Assembly: GCA_009869945.1 (NCBI GenBank)
Contig: WIXG01000191.1
Coordinates: forward strand, 1-64,000
Length of the DNA: 64,000 nucleotides
Direction: 5' to 3'
DNA from: Mesaphorura yosii
Lineage: Eukaryota; Arthropoda; Collembola; Poduromorpha; Tullbergiidae
Shown: positions 37,970 through 49,836 of the stretch, piece after piece
Numbering within the stretch: the first letter of the stretch is position 1
How the letters are laid out: every line of letters begins with the position of its first letter
Translations under genes and position numbers: made by a program
Notes under the pieces: generated by a model
What the model saw: the letters and a program-made list of their open reading frames with translations, nothing else
The model's database searches: none
Told to the model about the DNA's origin: nothing

Positions 37970-40545
37970 CTATCCCTCCGTTTCATCATCGCTTAATTCT
38001 ATGATGTCTTCAGTTCCGTATGTTAGTTGGTCAAGTCCGGCCACCTCTTCTAGGACTCTAGGATTCCTCATCACGTCGAAGACAAATTCAATTCCCGACT
38101 CTTTGAACTTATTCACAACCTGTGACAAACAATGCAACTACTAGTTAGTATTGGGAATGGAGTAGAAAATGTTGAAAATAATTCTAGCTTACATTTTGGG
38201 AACAAGCACTGCATTTATCGAACTTCTGGAAAGATGGTGCAATAAACTGCCGACTTGACAGGAAGCCACGATGGCTGTGTGCAGGGTCTCCCAAAGTACT
38301 CGATTGTTCAGTTCCTCCTTCTGATGCGAAAAGTACCGTGGTCATTAACTCAACGGCTAAAGCCCCCGCAATCATACTCACACCAGGTCGAGACACAGTA
38401 CATTGCTGGTCCAAAGTTCGATCAACTGTCGACTAAAGTCAAACAGAGTTCTGTACATGAGTTCAATGTCATATTGTGAATTTGGAGTGAACTGACAAAT
38501 CGGCTTACATTTCCTGGAACTACAATGTCCGTACAGAAGTAGCAGCCTAAGTCTTCTCCTGCTCGTCCATGCCTCATCACGACATATGAATCAAATCCTA
38601 GTGCTGCATTAATTACTAATTTATCATGGACGACCCCAAGCAGTGTCGGTAACCATCGACTCTCTCTTGTGTCAGTTAACAGGAAGAGGACATCTGAAGC
38701 TTGGATAATTTCTTGGAGCTGGGCGAGATCTTTTTGAGTACTTTCTACCGAAATCGGTGGGTGTCCTGGCATAGGAATAAATAGGCTGTACCCAGTGGCC
38801 CGAACTCCTGGAAATACAGCTTGCAAATTCTTGGCAGCAGTCTCAGCTTTAGTTTTACCACAGTCCTTGTACGTGTACAGAGACTGCCTGACGGGGTTAG
38901 AGTATGAAACGTTCCCATTGTCGACGATGGATATGTCCCGAACACCCCAACCCTATTTTAAAACACGAATTTTTGAAATAGCTACAGTTAAGCATTACAG
39001 GTTTTAGTGTATGGATCCGGGTCTATCCGGATTAATAGTTTAAAATTGGAATAGAAATCCATGTCTGGAAAGGAAAATATTATGCAGAATTGTGAGACTA
39101 ATCAACTCCTTACCATTAAGGCTCTGGCGACATTGCAGCCCAAGGTACCAGCACCAAGTAGGCATACTTTCACGTTGTGCATTTTTTCCAAGTCAAACTC
39201 AGGGAACAGCCTCCATTTCATTAATTTTAGATTGAAGTCCACAGCTGTTGCCGACAATGCTACTGGGTCCAACGTTGACTTCAGATCTACAACTCTCGGA
39301 ACAAATTTGCCACTCGACTGCTCCCAACCGAGTACTTGGAGATTCGACTTCCAATGCCCTGAGAACTAAGGAGGAGTCAACAGAATTCGTCATGTGCAAT
39401 GTCTCAGCGCTACATTTTATATTTTGAAAGTTCGACTTTACTCACTTCCGCTTTAAAGGTAAATTCGCAACTATTTTCCAAGATTCCTGTCTTGTCTGGT
39501 CGTACACTGATAATTTTGAAGTTGGAGAGAGAAGCAATTTTCCTGTAGAGGCAGGAAATGCATGTATTATTTGTGCCCAGAAGCATTATTACAAAAAGCG
39601 CTTCATATCACTTCCTTACTGTTTTCTAATGATGTATGCTGCGTAATTTCTGATGATCCAACCGGGCACGTCGGGGCTACCAGATGGGTCCAACACACAG
39701 TAATCAATGCCCGCGACATTGCCATCTTGAATATCACTGAGCGCCTTCAAGGCTTTCTGATTGTGGTCGTATGCAAAGAAGCCGCTATTATTGTGAACCA
39801 AATCTTGACTGTTCTTGTATGCTGACGTAAAATCGTCGGCGTATGACACATCTTTAATTGGAATCGCCGGTCCATAGCTTAATTTCGCTGAACTTATTAC
39901 AGGAAACCCAAACCAGTAAGTGAATGAGTAACTCTTTAAATCCTGAAAAGAACGATCTGGAACATTACTTCGCCCTTCGCGGTTTACAAAAATTACAACT
40001 TACTGGATAACAGAGGATGACAAAGCGGGCAAGCTGACTCGGATTTGCTTCAATTTCATCCCATGAATAAATGTGCTTCGCGATGAAGGAGTTCTTATCA
40101 ATTGACTTAAAATTTTCAATGCAATCCACAAGAACCAAACTTCCTTTGCTCGCATATTGGTTTTGATTCACGGTGGGATGCCTAGAAAACCCAGAAAATC
40201 AACATGGTTTGCCTTCTTTCATAAATATAATTATTCAAGTTCAAATTACTCATGAAATGAGGTAGGATCGACAGAGAATATTGTGTGCTGAGGATAGTAA
40301 GTGGCAGGACCAAAATAGCCCCAAATCGGTTGTACAGTGAGGCGCAACTTGGTAGCATTAGCGTCAGACCAATCTTCCTCATAAGTTGTTTTGGGAAGCC
40401 CATTATCCAGGAGTTTATCGTATAGTACTTGCCAAAATCCTGGCCCTACGCTTGAGGTGAACGGTGCGAACGCTGTTCTAAGTTGTACCCTAACAGGTTT
40501 GGGTTTGGAATCCTGTACGTCGGCATCAGGGACTGCAGAAGCCAT
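37970..40545 (-). CDS. ATG7: ATG7, E1-like activating enzyme of autophagy
   Basis: Eight exons on the minus strand: 40250-40545, 40004-40181, 39620-39942, 39446-39542, 39114-39365, 38509-38952, 38193-38432, 37970-38119. They give 659 residues (human about 703). ATG7 adenylates ATG12 and ATG8/LC3 and passes them to ATG10 and ATG3. Visible landmarks are [13 protein letters not shown] at the N-terminus, [30 protein letters not shown], the nucleotide site [43 protein letters not shown] and [15 protein letters not shown]. The catalytic cysteine is Cys541 in [12 protein letters not shown]. Zinc-ligand cysteines are in GCYFC and FDKCSACS. The acidic end [11 protein letters not shown] matches the vertebrate tail. 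The segment between MRHG and GCYFC is about 25 residues shorter than in human ATG7. Translation most likely starts at 40545. An upstream acceptor-like site suggests an untranslated first exon. Confidence 0.94.
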
Positions 40546-41194
40546 CTCGTCAAAACTTCCTGGATGCAACAAACAGGAAAATGGAATTAAATGTTGTAGT
40601 ACTAGTAATCAGTCAGCCAACTAAAGAATAAGAATGCACTGCGTGTTGTGTCAGGAGCCAGAACAGGTGATTCGCTTACCTTAAAGTTTGTCTGTGCCTG
40701 CTGTAAATAACTACAATAAATTGCTCCTGCGATTTATTAATAAAATCAGACGAACTCATACATAGCACTCACAGGCGTTAGTGTAAAATAATCAAACAGA
40801 AGTCATCGCTAATCCGCATCATTTGTAAATAGCTGTCAACTTCACTCGCGGTAGAAGCATAAATCCACCTTCTCTGTCTCAAACGTCATGAAACGCGAAT
40901 TTTGAATGTGAACGTGAAGACAAAGGTGAAGAAAAGTTCAGAACAGTTTAGGAAACACTCATAAAGTAACTAACCTGGAAAAGTTAAGTTAATCCGATAA
41001 TTTGAAACTTTCAGATTGAAACTCTTGCCCTTTCCGTTCCTATCAGTGGAAAGAATTCCTCGTCAGGTTGTGTACCTCTTGTTCCTTGAGCCAATTGTGT
41101 TCCGTCGGGAAGATTACGACACTATTCTGGTTCCTCCGTTGGCGAATGAGCTTCTACTTATCTTCAGTTCAGGTGTTGGAACTAATCCTAAGCA
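40546..41194. other. Shared head-to-head promoter region of ATG7 and MLH1
   Basis: About 650 bases lie between the two start codons, which point away from each other. The region is a candidate two-way promoter. No TATA box at a convincing distance was found, which fits housekeeping genes. A frame of 62 codons at 41016-41204 overlaps the MLH1 start in another frame and is probably part of its leader. Confidence 0.5.
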
Positions 41195-44100
41195 ATGGAA
41201 GTAGATCAGGGCAGTACAATTGGAACCACATCCTCTCCACCTGTGTTGCCACCTGTAGCATCAACTCCGGCCTCAGGAAGAACAGGTGGAATCATTAGAC
41301 AGTTGGATGAAGTTGTAATAAATCGTATTGCTGCAGGCGAAGTTGTTCAACGTCCAGCAAATGCGCTGAAAGAGATGATGGAAAATTCGTAAGTTTGAAA
41401 CTTGAATTATGAATATGAACTATGAACATCTTACAGCCAGGCTACAGACAAGGTCGTTTTTTGTAGGCTCGACGCTGGTGCTAAAAACATACAGATTGTG
41501 GTAAAGGCCGGAGGTCTTAAGCTATTGCAGATTCAGGATGATGGATCGGGCGTAAAGAAGGAAGACTTAGCAATTGTGTGTCAGCGTTTTACAACGAGCA
41601 AGCTCACATGCTTCGAAGACCTCCAAAAGATTGAAACTTACGGATTTCGTGGCGAAGCCCTAGGTTAGGAGGAAATACAAAATTGTTGTAACCAAATGAG
41701 TACATATCGAAGCCAAAAGCACGCTATCTTGTATCATTTAGCTAGCATATCACACGTAGGACATGTCACTATAATTACAAAAACCGCGGGTTCTCAATGT
41801 GCCTACCGTGCGGAATACTCAAATGGAGATTTGAAGCCTCCCGATCCTGGTGCATGTAAGTTTATTCCCTTCCTTCTGTCTCCAAGAAAATCCTCTCACC
41901 AGCCACTACTCATCATCCCATCTCATCTCATCATGATAATAAAACAATCTGCCTTTTCATGAACAGCCAACCCCAAGGCATGTGCCGGTAATGTGGGAAC
42001 AATTATAATGGTGGAAGACTTGTTTTACAACATGGACACCAGGCGGCGAGCCCTGAAGTCAGCTTCGGATGAACATAATAAGATTGTAGACGTTGTAACA
42101 AAATACGCAGTTCACAACTGCCGGATTGGATTCAGTTTGAAGAAATTTGGTGAAACTGCCAACGATGTGAGAGTGCCTCCAAACTCAAGTCATCTCGACA
42201 ATATAAAGATGCTATTTGGAGTTCAGATTGCAAGGTGAACATTTTGCACTCATTGTTTCGTGGTTGCTGCCGTGTCCTATTGCTTGGCTATGTCGTGTGC
42301 TTTTAGAGAATTGGTTCCAGTTTCTGCTCAAGACAATGTGACGAAATTTTCAATGAGTGGCTATGTCTCCAATGCTAATTACTCAATGAAAAAGTCAAAT
42401 TTACTTCTGTTCATTAATAATCGTCTGGTTGACTCGCTGGGTGAGTTCTGATCTCTCGAAACTCTCGATTATTGGTGTACAGTAGGGATACTAGAGTTTA
42501 TCCGTTTGGCAACATTAAATTGTATATTTTATTCATTCATAGCATTACGACGAGCGGTCGACAGTGTGTACTCAGCGTATTTACCCAAAGGTTCGCATCC
42601 ATTTCTGTACCTCAGCATAAGAATAGACCCTCGAAACATCGATGTCAATGTTCACCCTACCAAGCACGAAGTACACTTTTTGCACGAAGAAATGATTATC
42701 AATTCTATCGCTAATTCGATCGAAAATGTGCTGCTGACTACGAACAAATCTCGCACGTTTTACGTTCAGGTAAATCAAGTCGAATTTTTACAGAAATGTT
42801 GTATTGTAAGTGACGCATCATAAGGAATCATGATGCATGTTTCAACGCAGTCGCTCCTTCCCAACGTTACAGCCACAGCTTCCAAAACTACCACAGACAT
42901 CTTCCAAAAGAATAGTGAGAAACCGCGCGCCAGTATTAACAATCCGCCTACGGTAAACCAAAGAAAGCAATATGAAAGTTCTGAAGCGTCTGGGTCAGAA
43001 GTTGCAGCTAAGAACATGCGGCGTACTGATCCCAAAGAGCAAAAGTTGGACAGATTTTTCTCTTCTGTGTCCAATACTCCGAATCCGAATAATACTGCTG
43101 CTGTCTTGGCTGATTCTCGGGTGAATGAAGATCCTTCAATTCAACCGGTAGCTATTGCTCGTGCCAGCACTTCCGCATCATACCTGAGCTCAAGTGCAGG
43201 TAACAAAAATCTCGATGATGTAATTGTGGAGCAACACATACGTGGAAATCAATCGCTGAATGAAAATGCTGGCGGAAGCAGTCAATCCTCAAGCAAGAGC
43301 AAGGCCGGAAAAAGGTGAAGGTTTTACTGGCTTCAAATAAAGTTAGTGACATCGTAACAATATTTTCATTGTAATTATTCAGGAGGGAGATAAGGCTTCG
43401 AAGTGTCAAAAATTTGCAAAAGAAGATGGCAGACGACTGCCACGGCGGGCTGCTGGAATTGTTTCGTAATCACATCTTCGTGGGCTGCGTGGATAGAACA
43501 CTGGGCTTAATTCAGCACGAAACTAAACTATGTATGACCAACACTTATAGACTCAGGTAATAATTATCTCGTTGACTCTTAAAGCATTTAATTGAATTTT
43601 TGTTAACATTTTGAATCGTTGTGTACAGCACCGAGCTATTTTATCAAAAGATGATACAAGAATTTGGAAACTTTGGACGCATCACCTTCGACGTACGCGT
43701 AATCAAATTCTTTACTTTAACCTACCTTTCTTTCTATCAAAGTGGTTGTTGGTGGAATTGACGGGTTATTTAGGATCCTCTCTTCGTGAGAGAATTGGTG
43801 CGTGCTGCATTTGACACAACGGAGCCAGGACACGTAATTGAGGGGCTGACTGAAGACGACATGAAGAACTTTACCGCAGTTGAAGACGAAGTTCATAAAG
43901 TATTGACTTCGAAAGCCAGAATGCTAGATGATTACTTCTCCCTAAGAATAGATGGAGAAGGACGGCTTTGCAGCATTCCTATGTTACTTGAAAACTACTT
44001 TCCCCTCCTCGAAGGAATCCCTTTGTATTTGATTAATTTGGCAAGAAAGGTGAATTGGACGTCAGAGCAAGAGTGCTTTGGAACGTTTTCGCAGCAAACA

Positions 44101-44388
44101 GCTATCTTTTATGGGGTGAAGCCAGGAACGATGGCCGACAATGAGGAAATTACACAGGTGCGTTGCTTTTGTCTGGTGGAGGGTGAAACCAATATCTTAA
44201 ACGATCTAATATGGCTTTTTTGCGTTGTTTCTGTGCAGAACAATCACAGCTGGAAGTGGACAATTGAGCACGTACTTTATCCGGAAATAAAGAAGTCACT
44301 TCTTCCTCCAAAACTATTTGCTGAAGACTCGACGGTGGTACAGCTAGCAAACCTTCCTGACCTGTATAAAGTATTTGAGCGCTGTTAA
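41195..44388 (+). CDS. MLH1: MLH1 DNA mismatch repair ATPase
   Basis: Eleven exons: 41195-41388, 41467-41663, 41742-41855, 41967-42234, 42307-42440, 42543-42769, 42851-43314, 43383-43556, 43629-43692, 43774-44157, 44239-44388. They give 789 residues (human 756). MLH1 pairs with PMS2-type partners as the MutL complex and links mismatch recognition to excision. GHKL ATPase motifs are all present: [36 protein letters not shown] and [10 protein letters not shown]. They are followed by the transducer fold with [19 protein letters not shown] (written [14 protein letters not shown] here). A polar linker follows, and then the C-terminal dimer domain. The protein ends [11 protein letters not shown], the invariant animal MLH1 terminus. 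About 35 residues precede the ATPase domain. They are Thr/Pro-rich and unlike vertebrate MLH1. Introns are 68-111 bases. The gene is divergent from ATG7. Confidence 0.96.
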
Positions 44389-44802
44389 TGTATCCGTATC
44401 TTATTATGTGTAGTTGTAATGTTTGGCCAAGTTTATGCACGTGATATATTATCATCAATTGATCTCCAGTTAACAATAAACAAGCATTTGATTTGTGATA
44501 CAATTAATTGACGACGTAGTTGAAAGCTTTTGAGTATTAATTTCGATTGACGTGTTATAAGAATTCACAATTCATTCCTGTCCGGAAGGGTTTTTCAAGA
44601 GGTCTCATCTTCTCTATCTGTTGAGCTCGCATTTGACAAGACACGTTTGCAGAATTTCTTTCACGAGCCATCACTAAACAAGAAGCACAAGATTCAAGAA
44701 TCCACTACTAGAATAGATATGCAAGAAAATAAATACGGTGACAGGTGACGAACGATGAAGGCGGCAGTGCTGGCCTGGCACGCAAGAATAGCGTCTCGTT
44801 TT
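44389..44802. other. Intergenic, convergent 3' ends
   Basis: The tails of MLH1 (+) and the small beta-trefoil gene (-) face each other across about 410 bases. The stretch holds the MLH1 poly(A) signal and no recognisable exon. Confidence 0.5.
44475..44480 (+). terminator. Poly(A) signal of MLH1
   Basis: AATAAA 87 bases after the MLH1 stop. Confidence 0.65.
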
Positions 44803-45619
44803 TTATTCCTTTTTCTCAGTTTCGACGGGCACAAGATTCCACCATTGACTTTTATCGTCGGACGCTTCGGGAACTGGCGTCAAGGGACTGCCATGCCTGC
44901 ATTCGGAAGCGAAGCTTGAGATTTCAGCTTTATGCGTATTCAACGAAAGGTAAAGGCTTACCCCATATTTCGCAAGCAGAGACCAGTTTTAACGTTCTTC
45001 AAGAGATAAGCACCGCCACTGCCCCTGGCCGGAATAAACTGCCATTGCTGAGTCTGGTCTCCGTTGAATTCCTGTGAATAACGGATCATTATTGTTACAA
45101 GTCTGATTTTTTTCACCAAGAAATTGAGTGAAATTGATTCATGAGTGTGTGTGGTACCAGAAGGATAATTCCCTTCTCCTTTTCCGAGTGATCTATTACC
45201 AGCAGCATGTTGTCTTTAGACTTGACCAAGCTCGCAATTCGGAAGCCAGCACCTTGAAGAATAAGAATGAGAACACGGTGAAATGCTCACTGCATGAGAA
45301 AGCGCGTGTGTACTGTGTACCTTCGTTATGTATTTGGAACTTCTGATTGTCTCGACCCTCGTAGTGCCAAGCGATGATGCGAGTTTTCTTCTTGCCACCA
45401 CCGCCTTCGCAATCCACACACTGTAGTAACAAACGCTATAGTTGGCCTCGCTGAAATTAATTTATTAATTGGGCACGGCTTACGTTGCTGTCTGGAGAGC
45501 TGATGATTTTGTAAACTCCGGAAGGAACCGAAGACGCTGCGAGAAAAGAGAAAACCAGAATAAATTAGGACCAAAGAAGTGGTGAATTATTCCAGACAAT
45601 TTGCGATGGTCTTACTCAT
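44803..45619 (-). CDS. Small ricin-type beta-trefoil (lectin-like) protein
   Basis: Six tiny exons on the minus strand (45616-45619, 45484-45536, 45321-45435, 45158-45252, 44962-45071, 44803-44896) encode 156 residues. The protein shows three repeats. Each ends in the Q-x-W/F signature of ricin-B-like beta-trefoils: DNQKFQI, QTQQWQF and KSQWWNL. It opens MTSSVPSGVYKIIS, a layout I know from small fungal lectins. There is no signal peptide, so it should be cytosolic. The fold usually binds sugars or proteins; the ligand cannot be inferred here. The first coding exon has only four bases (ATG A), so the whole frame depends on that join. Intron phases are 1,0,1,0,2. The last four match the gene at 60740-61470. 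The ending VPVETEKKE is charged. The three-fold signature makes the fold likely. Function is unknown. Confidence 0.8.
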
Positions 45620-48447
45620 TTTGTCCAAGTGAATTGTGTCCGAAGCTAGTCAAGTTCGTGTCGTGAGATTTTATGAAGCTCTTCGAATTCAATGCAAAAA
45701 GGTGTAGGCAAAATGAAATGGAAAGTTTGGCTTCCTGACATACTTCTCCTCCTTGTATCCAACTAAGATCCAACGTATATTTGCTTAGTCATAAAACATC
45801 TGCATCGGATCTTGTCCTTCATCCGCCTCTTCATATCGGTCCAAACCTATTTTCAGCCAGCGCCCCAAATGGGGCTCGGAAGTATCGGCGAAAGAGAAAG
45901 CCCCGATTCGCGTACATGTTGATCAATGTATGAACAACACACAGAAAAGCTCGGAACACTGTTTGACTCGTCATACACAGGCTATGTATTCTTTGCCAAA
46001 AACTGTGGACCTAAGTCGAGTTAGACCGAATAATTTGAATTGTTGCACCATTCGTCTAAAGAACTGCTTTCAAGAAATCTAAAAATAGCGTCATAACATG
46101 ATTCTTTTCCCAAGAAAACTTTCCTGACTCAGAAAAGCGGACCCCCCAAGAGATGTGGGGTGTTGGCTGTGCTAAAACAAGATCTCTGTGATACACTGAG
46201 GCGTTGAAGTGAGGTGAGACGAGATCCATAACGCATCTGATTCGGAAACTGAATTCTACGGACACTGAAACCATTGCACCACAGCCCGTTCCAAGTGCAG
46301 CTGCTTTTAAAATTCTCGTTTTGATAATTACGCTTTCTCAATTTGAATTTAAAGTGGAAATTCACTGAAATGCCCACCCATGTAATCGAAGAAGAATGTT
46401 GCATTTGTCTGCTTGCCAAAATCACAGCACAATTTGACACGCTTATAAAAATACCATCCATTAAGCAGGTTGACACACTACTTCGGCATGCTCCTGTCTT
46501 GTCCCCGATGAATTAAGTGGCTTGCTCCTTTGAGAAGTGCGTTAGCGTTAACATAAAATTTTATTCAGCTGTTGCCACTTTGGATTTTTTTTCACGACAT
46601 TATTCTGAACTTTCTGCTCTTGAAATATTTGCTGAGTGAGCAGCACAGCTAACATCTCAATCCTTCATTTACTCGAAATTAGAACAAAACTAGGCGCACG
46701 CTTAATCATACTTAATCTCGTTATGACATCTTGTCTTGAATCATGAGCACACTGAGCATACAAGTCTTACAAGTATAATATGCTCCAGCTGTAATGTTTA
46801 GCGTAATGAGAAGTGTGCTTGTAAGCTTTATTTCGCGTGTGATTCTAGTTCTAATTCGGAAGAACTATGCTATTTATTACCTTCGTGTTCACACTACATT
46901 TCATTTTCCCATTAACGGGGTCATTTTTCTATGAAATTATGCATGGCTTTAATATACGCACTACTGTGACATTTTCACCTTCCGATAACAGTCGTTGAGC
47001 TTTGCTAAGATTGTTACAGGGGAGGACCGAGCCAGACTTCAGAATTTCAGTTCTTCGTTCGCAGCCGTAGAAGCGACATTTCACAACTTTCTCTAAACAG
47101 GAAGCAGCAGCATACACTGCACTGGACTAAATTTCTTTGTCCGATCACTCTTCAGTGTTTGCTTATAATCTAGTTGTGAAATCTACTATCAAGAACTAGC
47201 TTAAACAGATTCACTCTTCATTGCATCTATTTGTCTCAGATTTCATTTGCGTAATGCTGTTAATATCGGATCCCAGTTTCAAAATCAAGTAAAAACAGAT
47301 ATCACTTGACACCAAAAGCGTCGTAAATCTATCGCCAGGCTTATTTCAGAGGTTCATGCGCTTAATAATTTGCAGAAAAATAAAACAATTTCTGTTTCTA
47401 TTTTGAAGTCAACTGAACGCAACCAGAAGCCGGAGACGCATCATTTCTTGCTACATCAAAACTTGGCAAGACTTTTATTACGATCGAAATATCTGGGTCC
47501 TATCTTTCAGGCCATCCCCTCCGCGTTTATGTCAATAAATTAATAGATTTCGAGCATAACTGTGCCAAATTATCATAAAACCCTCGTAAAGCTGGAAGCA
47601 GAGAGTTTTGAGTTTTCGTGGGTTTACAAAATACGGAAAACAAATTTTATGTTTCAACATTCTTGCTTAGAACTGCGATCGAGTAAAGACGCGTATTCAG
47701 TTTCCAAACATGTCTTCAGAATACAGCAGCGTAGTTTCAAGTTCTTACAATTATTCTATTCGTTCAGACAGAAAGAGTTTGCAGTGAGCGCAGAAAAGGT
47801 GCGAGTGAATATTTCAATACTACGGATCAACAATAGGGCAATCGACAGCCTTCTTGAATCATCTGAAGCCCGAGATGTCTTCTTTTTTTAGTGATCTTGA
47901 GTGCGTGTGCATGCTTACGTTAACTGATTTCAGCAAAAAATTACACTCCACGTTTTAGCTTTCATGGACGCAAATAACCTTGGACCAATGACTTTAACGA
48001 GGACACATTCCGCGTTACAGCAACTTTTTACGTCAAATTCCGATGATGATGAGCAGACAGGAATGATAATTTCTTATTCCACAACAACAAAAGGGCGAAG
48101 AGAAACTTCTTGTGAACGAAGAAACGAATGCAGATGAGCAAGTGACGCTTGAAATATTTCGTGACGAACTTAGCTTGCATCAAATTGGACCTCTCATTTT
48201 AACTGCAACTGTTCTTGGAGTCACAAGAAGGACTGACACAAATAGTGCAAACACATTGTGTAAAGTAAAGCGTACTCGAAAGTCAAAAAGTGTTCTCCTC
48301 CTACGAGAGTTAACAAATCTGCACGCATTTGACGACTTGCAGTACAAATTGGACATTGTAAGCAGCGGAGTGGGAGTGATTCTCAAATTGCCCACTTGCC
48401 AATCGATTGTGTCAATTGTAGTGAAGTGAACTCGTAACAAAGTCGGA
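45620..48447. other. Intergenic, about 2.8 kb
   Basis: This is the longest gap in the window. It contains the upstream region of the beta-trefoil gene and of the GPCR gene. A perfect hairpin (GCCCC-AAAT-GGGGC) lies at 45862-45875. Frames of 105-115 codons at 46129-46476, 47562-47891 and 48112-48429 lack recognisable domains or ATG starts in good context and are not called. An RNA gene could hide here, but I see no tRNA boxes. Confidence 0.4.
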
Positions 48448-49836
48448 ATGCCTCCGTCGGGTTCTGTCTTGGATCTACTCGAATTGAATCCAGTTCTGCG
48501 ACCAAATCTAACATTCAACGAGTTTAATCCCTTCGAGTTGATGTTAGCAGACCAAGGCGTCAGCGACAGCTCAGGTGACGCGAGCCCACAAAACAATGCA
48601 TTTCCAGGTAATTTATCACTGGAAGCGTTTTGCATCGGCCATGCAGCCAATGTGCCGTTGTACACGTTTGTAATTGCCGGAATTCTTACTGGCATATTCT
48701 GCTTGCTCGGACTCATTGGGAATTTGTTGAGTGCTATCGTGCTGATCAAAACACAGCTAAGTGTGTCAGTGAATTTACTGCTACTTGCTTTAACCTTCAG
48801 TGACACCGTCGTAATATTTTACTCTCTTTTCGCATTTGTACTTCCGCCATTGCTCGGGTATCTTGACACTGGCTTCTGGTACACAAGGCATGTTTATCCT
48901 GTAATAGCTCCATTCCTGTTACCCGTCGGGTATTTCGGTAAGTGGGTATATTGCAATAAATCTTGGCCTGATATATTTATTGTTGAACACGACCTTTAAC
49001 TTGGCCTGTCTCTCTTAGGACGTACCGGATCCTTTTACTTCGCAGTGGCGGTCACAGTAGAACGATACATCGTAGTATGTTGGCCGCTTCATGCCAGAAT
49101 CTGGTGCACAGGTCGTCGTGCGATTTACTTCACTATACTTGTCTTCATCTTTACAATTTTGTACACGCTACCGAAGTGGTTTGAGATTGAAGCATTCGAA
49201 TTGCAAGACACACATCCAGTCACAAACAAAACAACTTGGCTTTGCTACACGCTGCGTGCCACGACGCTCTCGTCCGACCCTGTCTACGAATTTGTGTACA
49301 ACCTGCTTTATCTTTTAATTATGGCCATATTCCCATTCAGTATTTTGGTGATTCTGAATTTCTTAATTTATAAGGAGGTGAACGCACGACAACCTACAAC
49401 ATTTTCCTATTTTGATCAGTAGTTAATTGGCATTTATGACGTATTTCAGATTAAATGGTCAAATATGACGCGTGGTGTAATTACAAGCAGCCAGCTCTCA
49501 GAAAACTCCATTGCTGTCATGCTCCTCTTCGTCGTTCTCGTCTTTTTCGTTTGTGCACTGCCAGCAACGACTCTGCATTTGCTCGACATGTTTCAGATTA
49601 TCCATTATCAACGCCTGGCAATTGACATCTCAATATTCCTGGTGACCGTGAACAGTTGTGTGAACTTTGCAATTTATTACGCATGCGGCCAGAGGTTCAG
49701 GAACAACTTTATCCTTGTTTGGAATCAGTACTGCCCTTGCTGCCCGATGAAGCCTAATCTGCGAACGACGAGCAGCACGACGAATGTGAATGCCGTGAAT
49801 GTAAAAATGGGCAAAACTGAATGCGAATTGATATGA
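48448..49836 (+). CDS. Class A peptide GPCR, FMRFamide receptor-like
   Basis: Three exons (48448-48937, 49019-49377, 49450-49836) encode 411 residues. Seven membrane segments are visible, starting with PLYTFVIAGILTGIFCLLG and the GNLLS motif (GN of helix 1). The helix-3 end is VERYIVVCWPLHAR. It is the ERY form of the DRY box, followed by the CxPLxAR pattern of FMRFamide-type receptors in arthropods. Helix 6 has FFVCALPATTLH. Helix 7 has NSCVNFAIYYACGQRFR in place of NPxxY, also usual in that group. The N-terminus has an Asn-x-Ser/Thr site (NLTF; also NLSL) for glycosylation outside the cell. It likely couples a neuropeptide to a G protein in the plasma membrane. The exact ligand is inferred only by family. 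The C-terminal tail is short with a CCPCC-like cysteine patch (QYCPCCPMKP), a likely palmitoylation site. Confidence 0.88.

Noticed and set aside
47562-47891. 109-codon plus-strand frame upstream of the GPCR
   Set aside because: No domain, signal peptide or splice context; a frame of this length is expected by chance in AT-moderate DNA.
48112-48429. 105-codon frame directly upstream of the GPCR start, considered as an extra N-terminal exon
   Set aside because: It begins with GTG rather than ATG and ends in a stop before the GPCR ATG. The receptor N-terminus is already of normal length.
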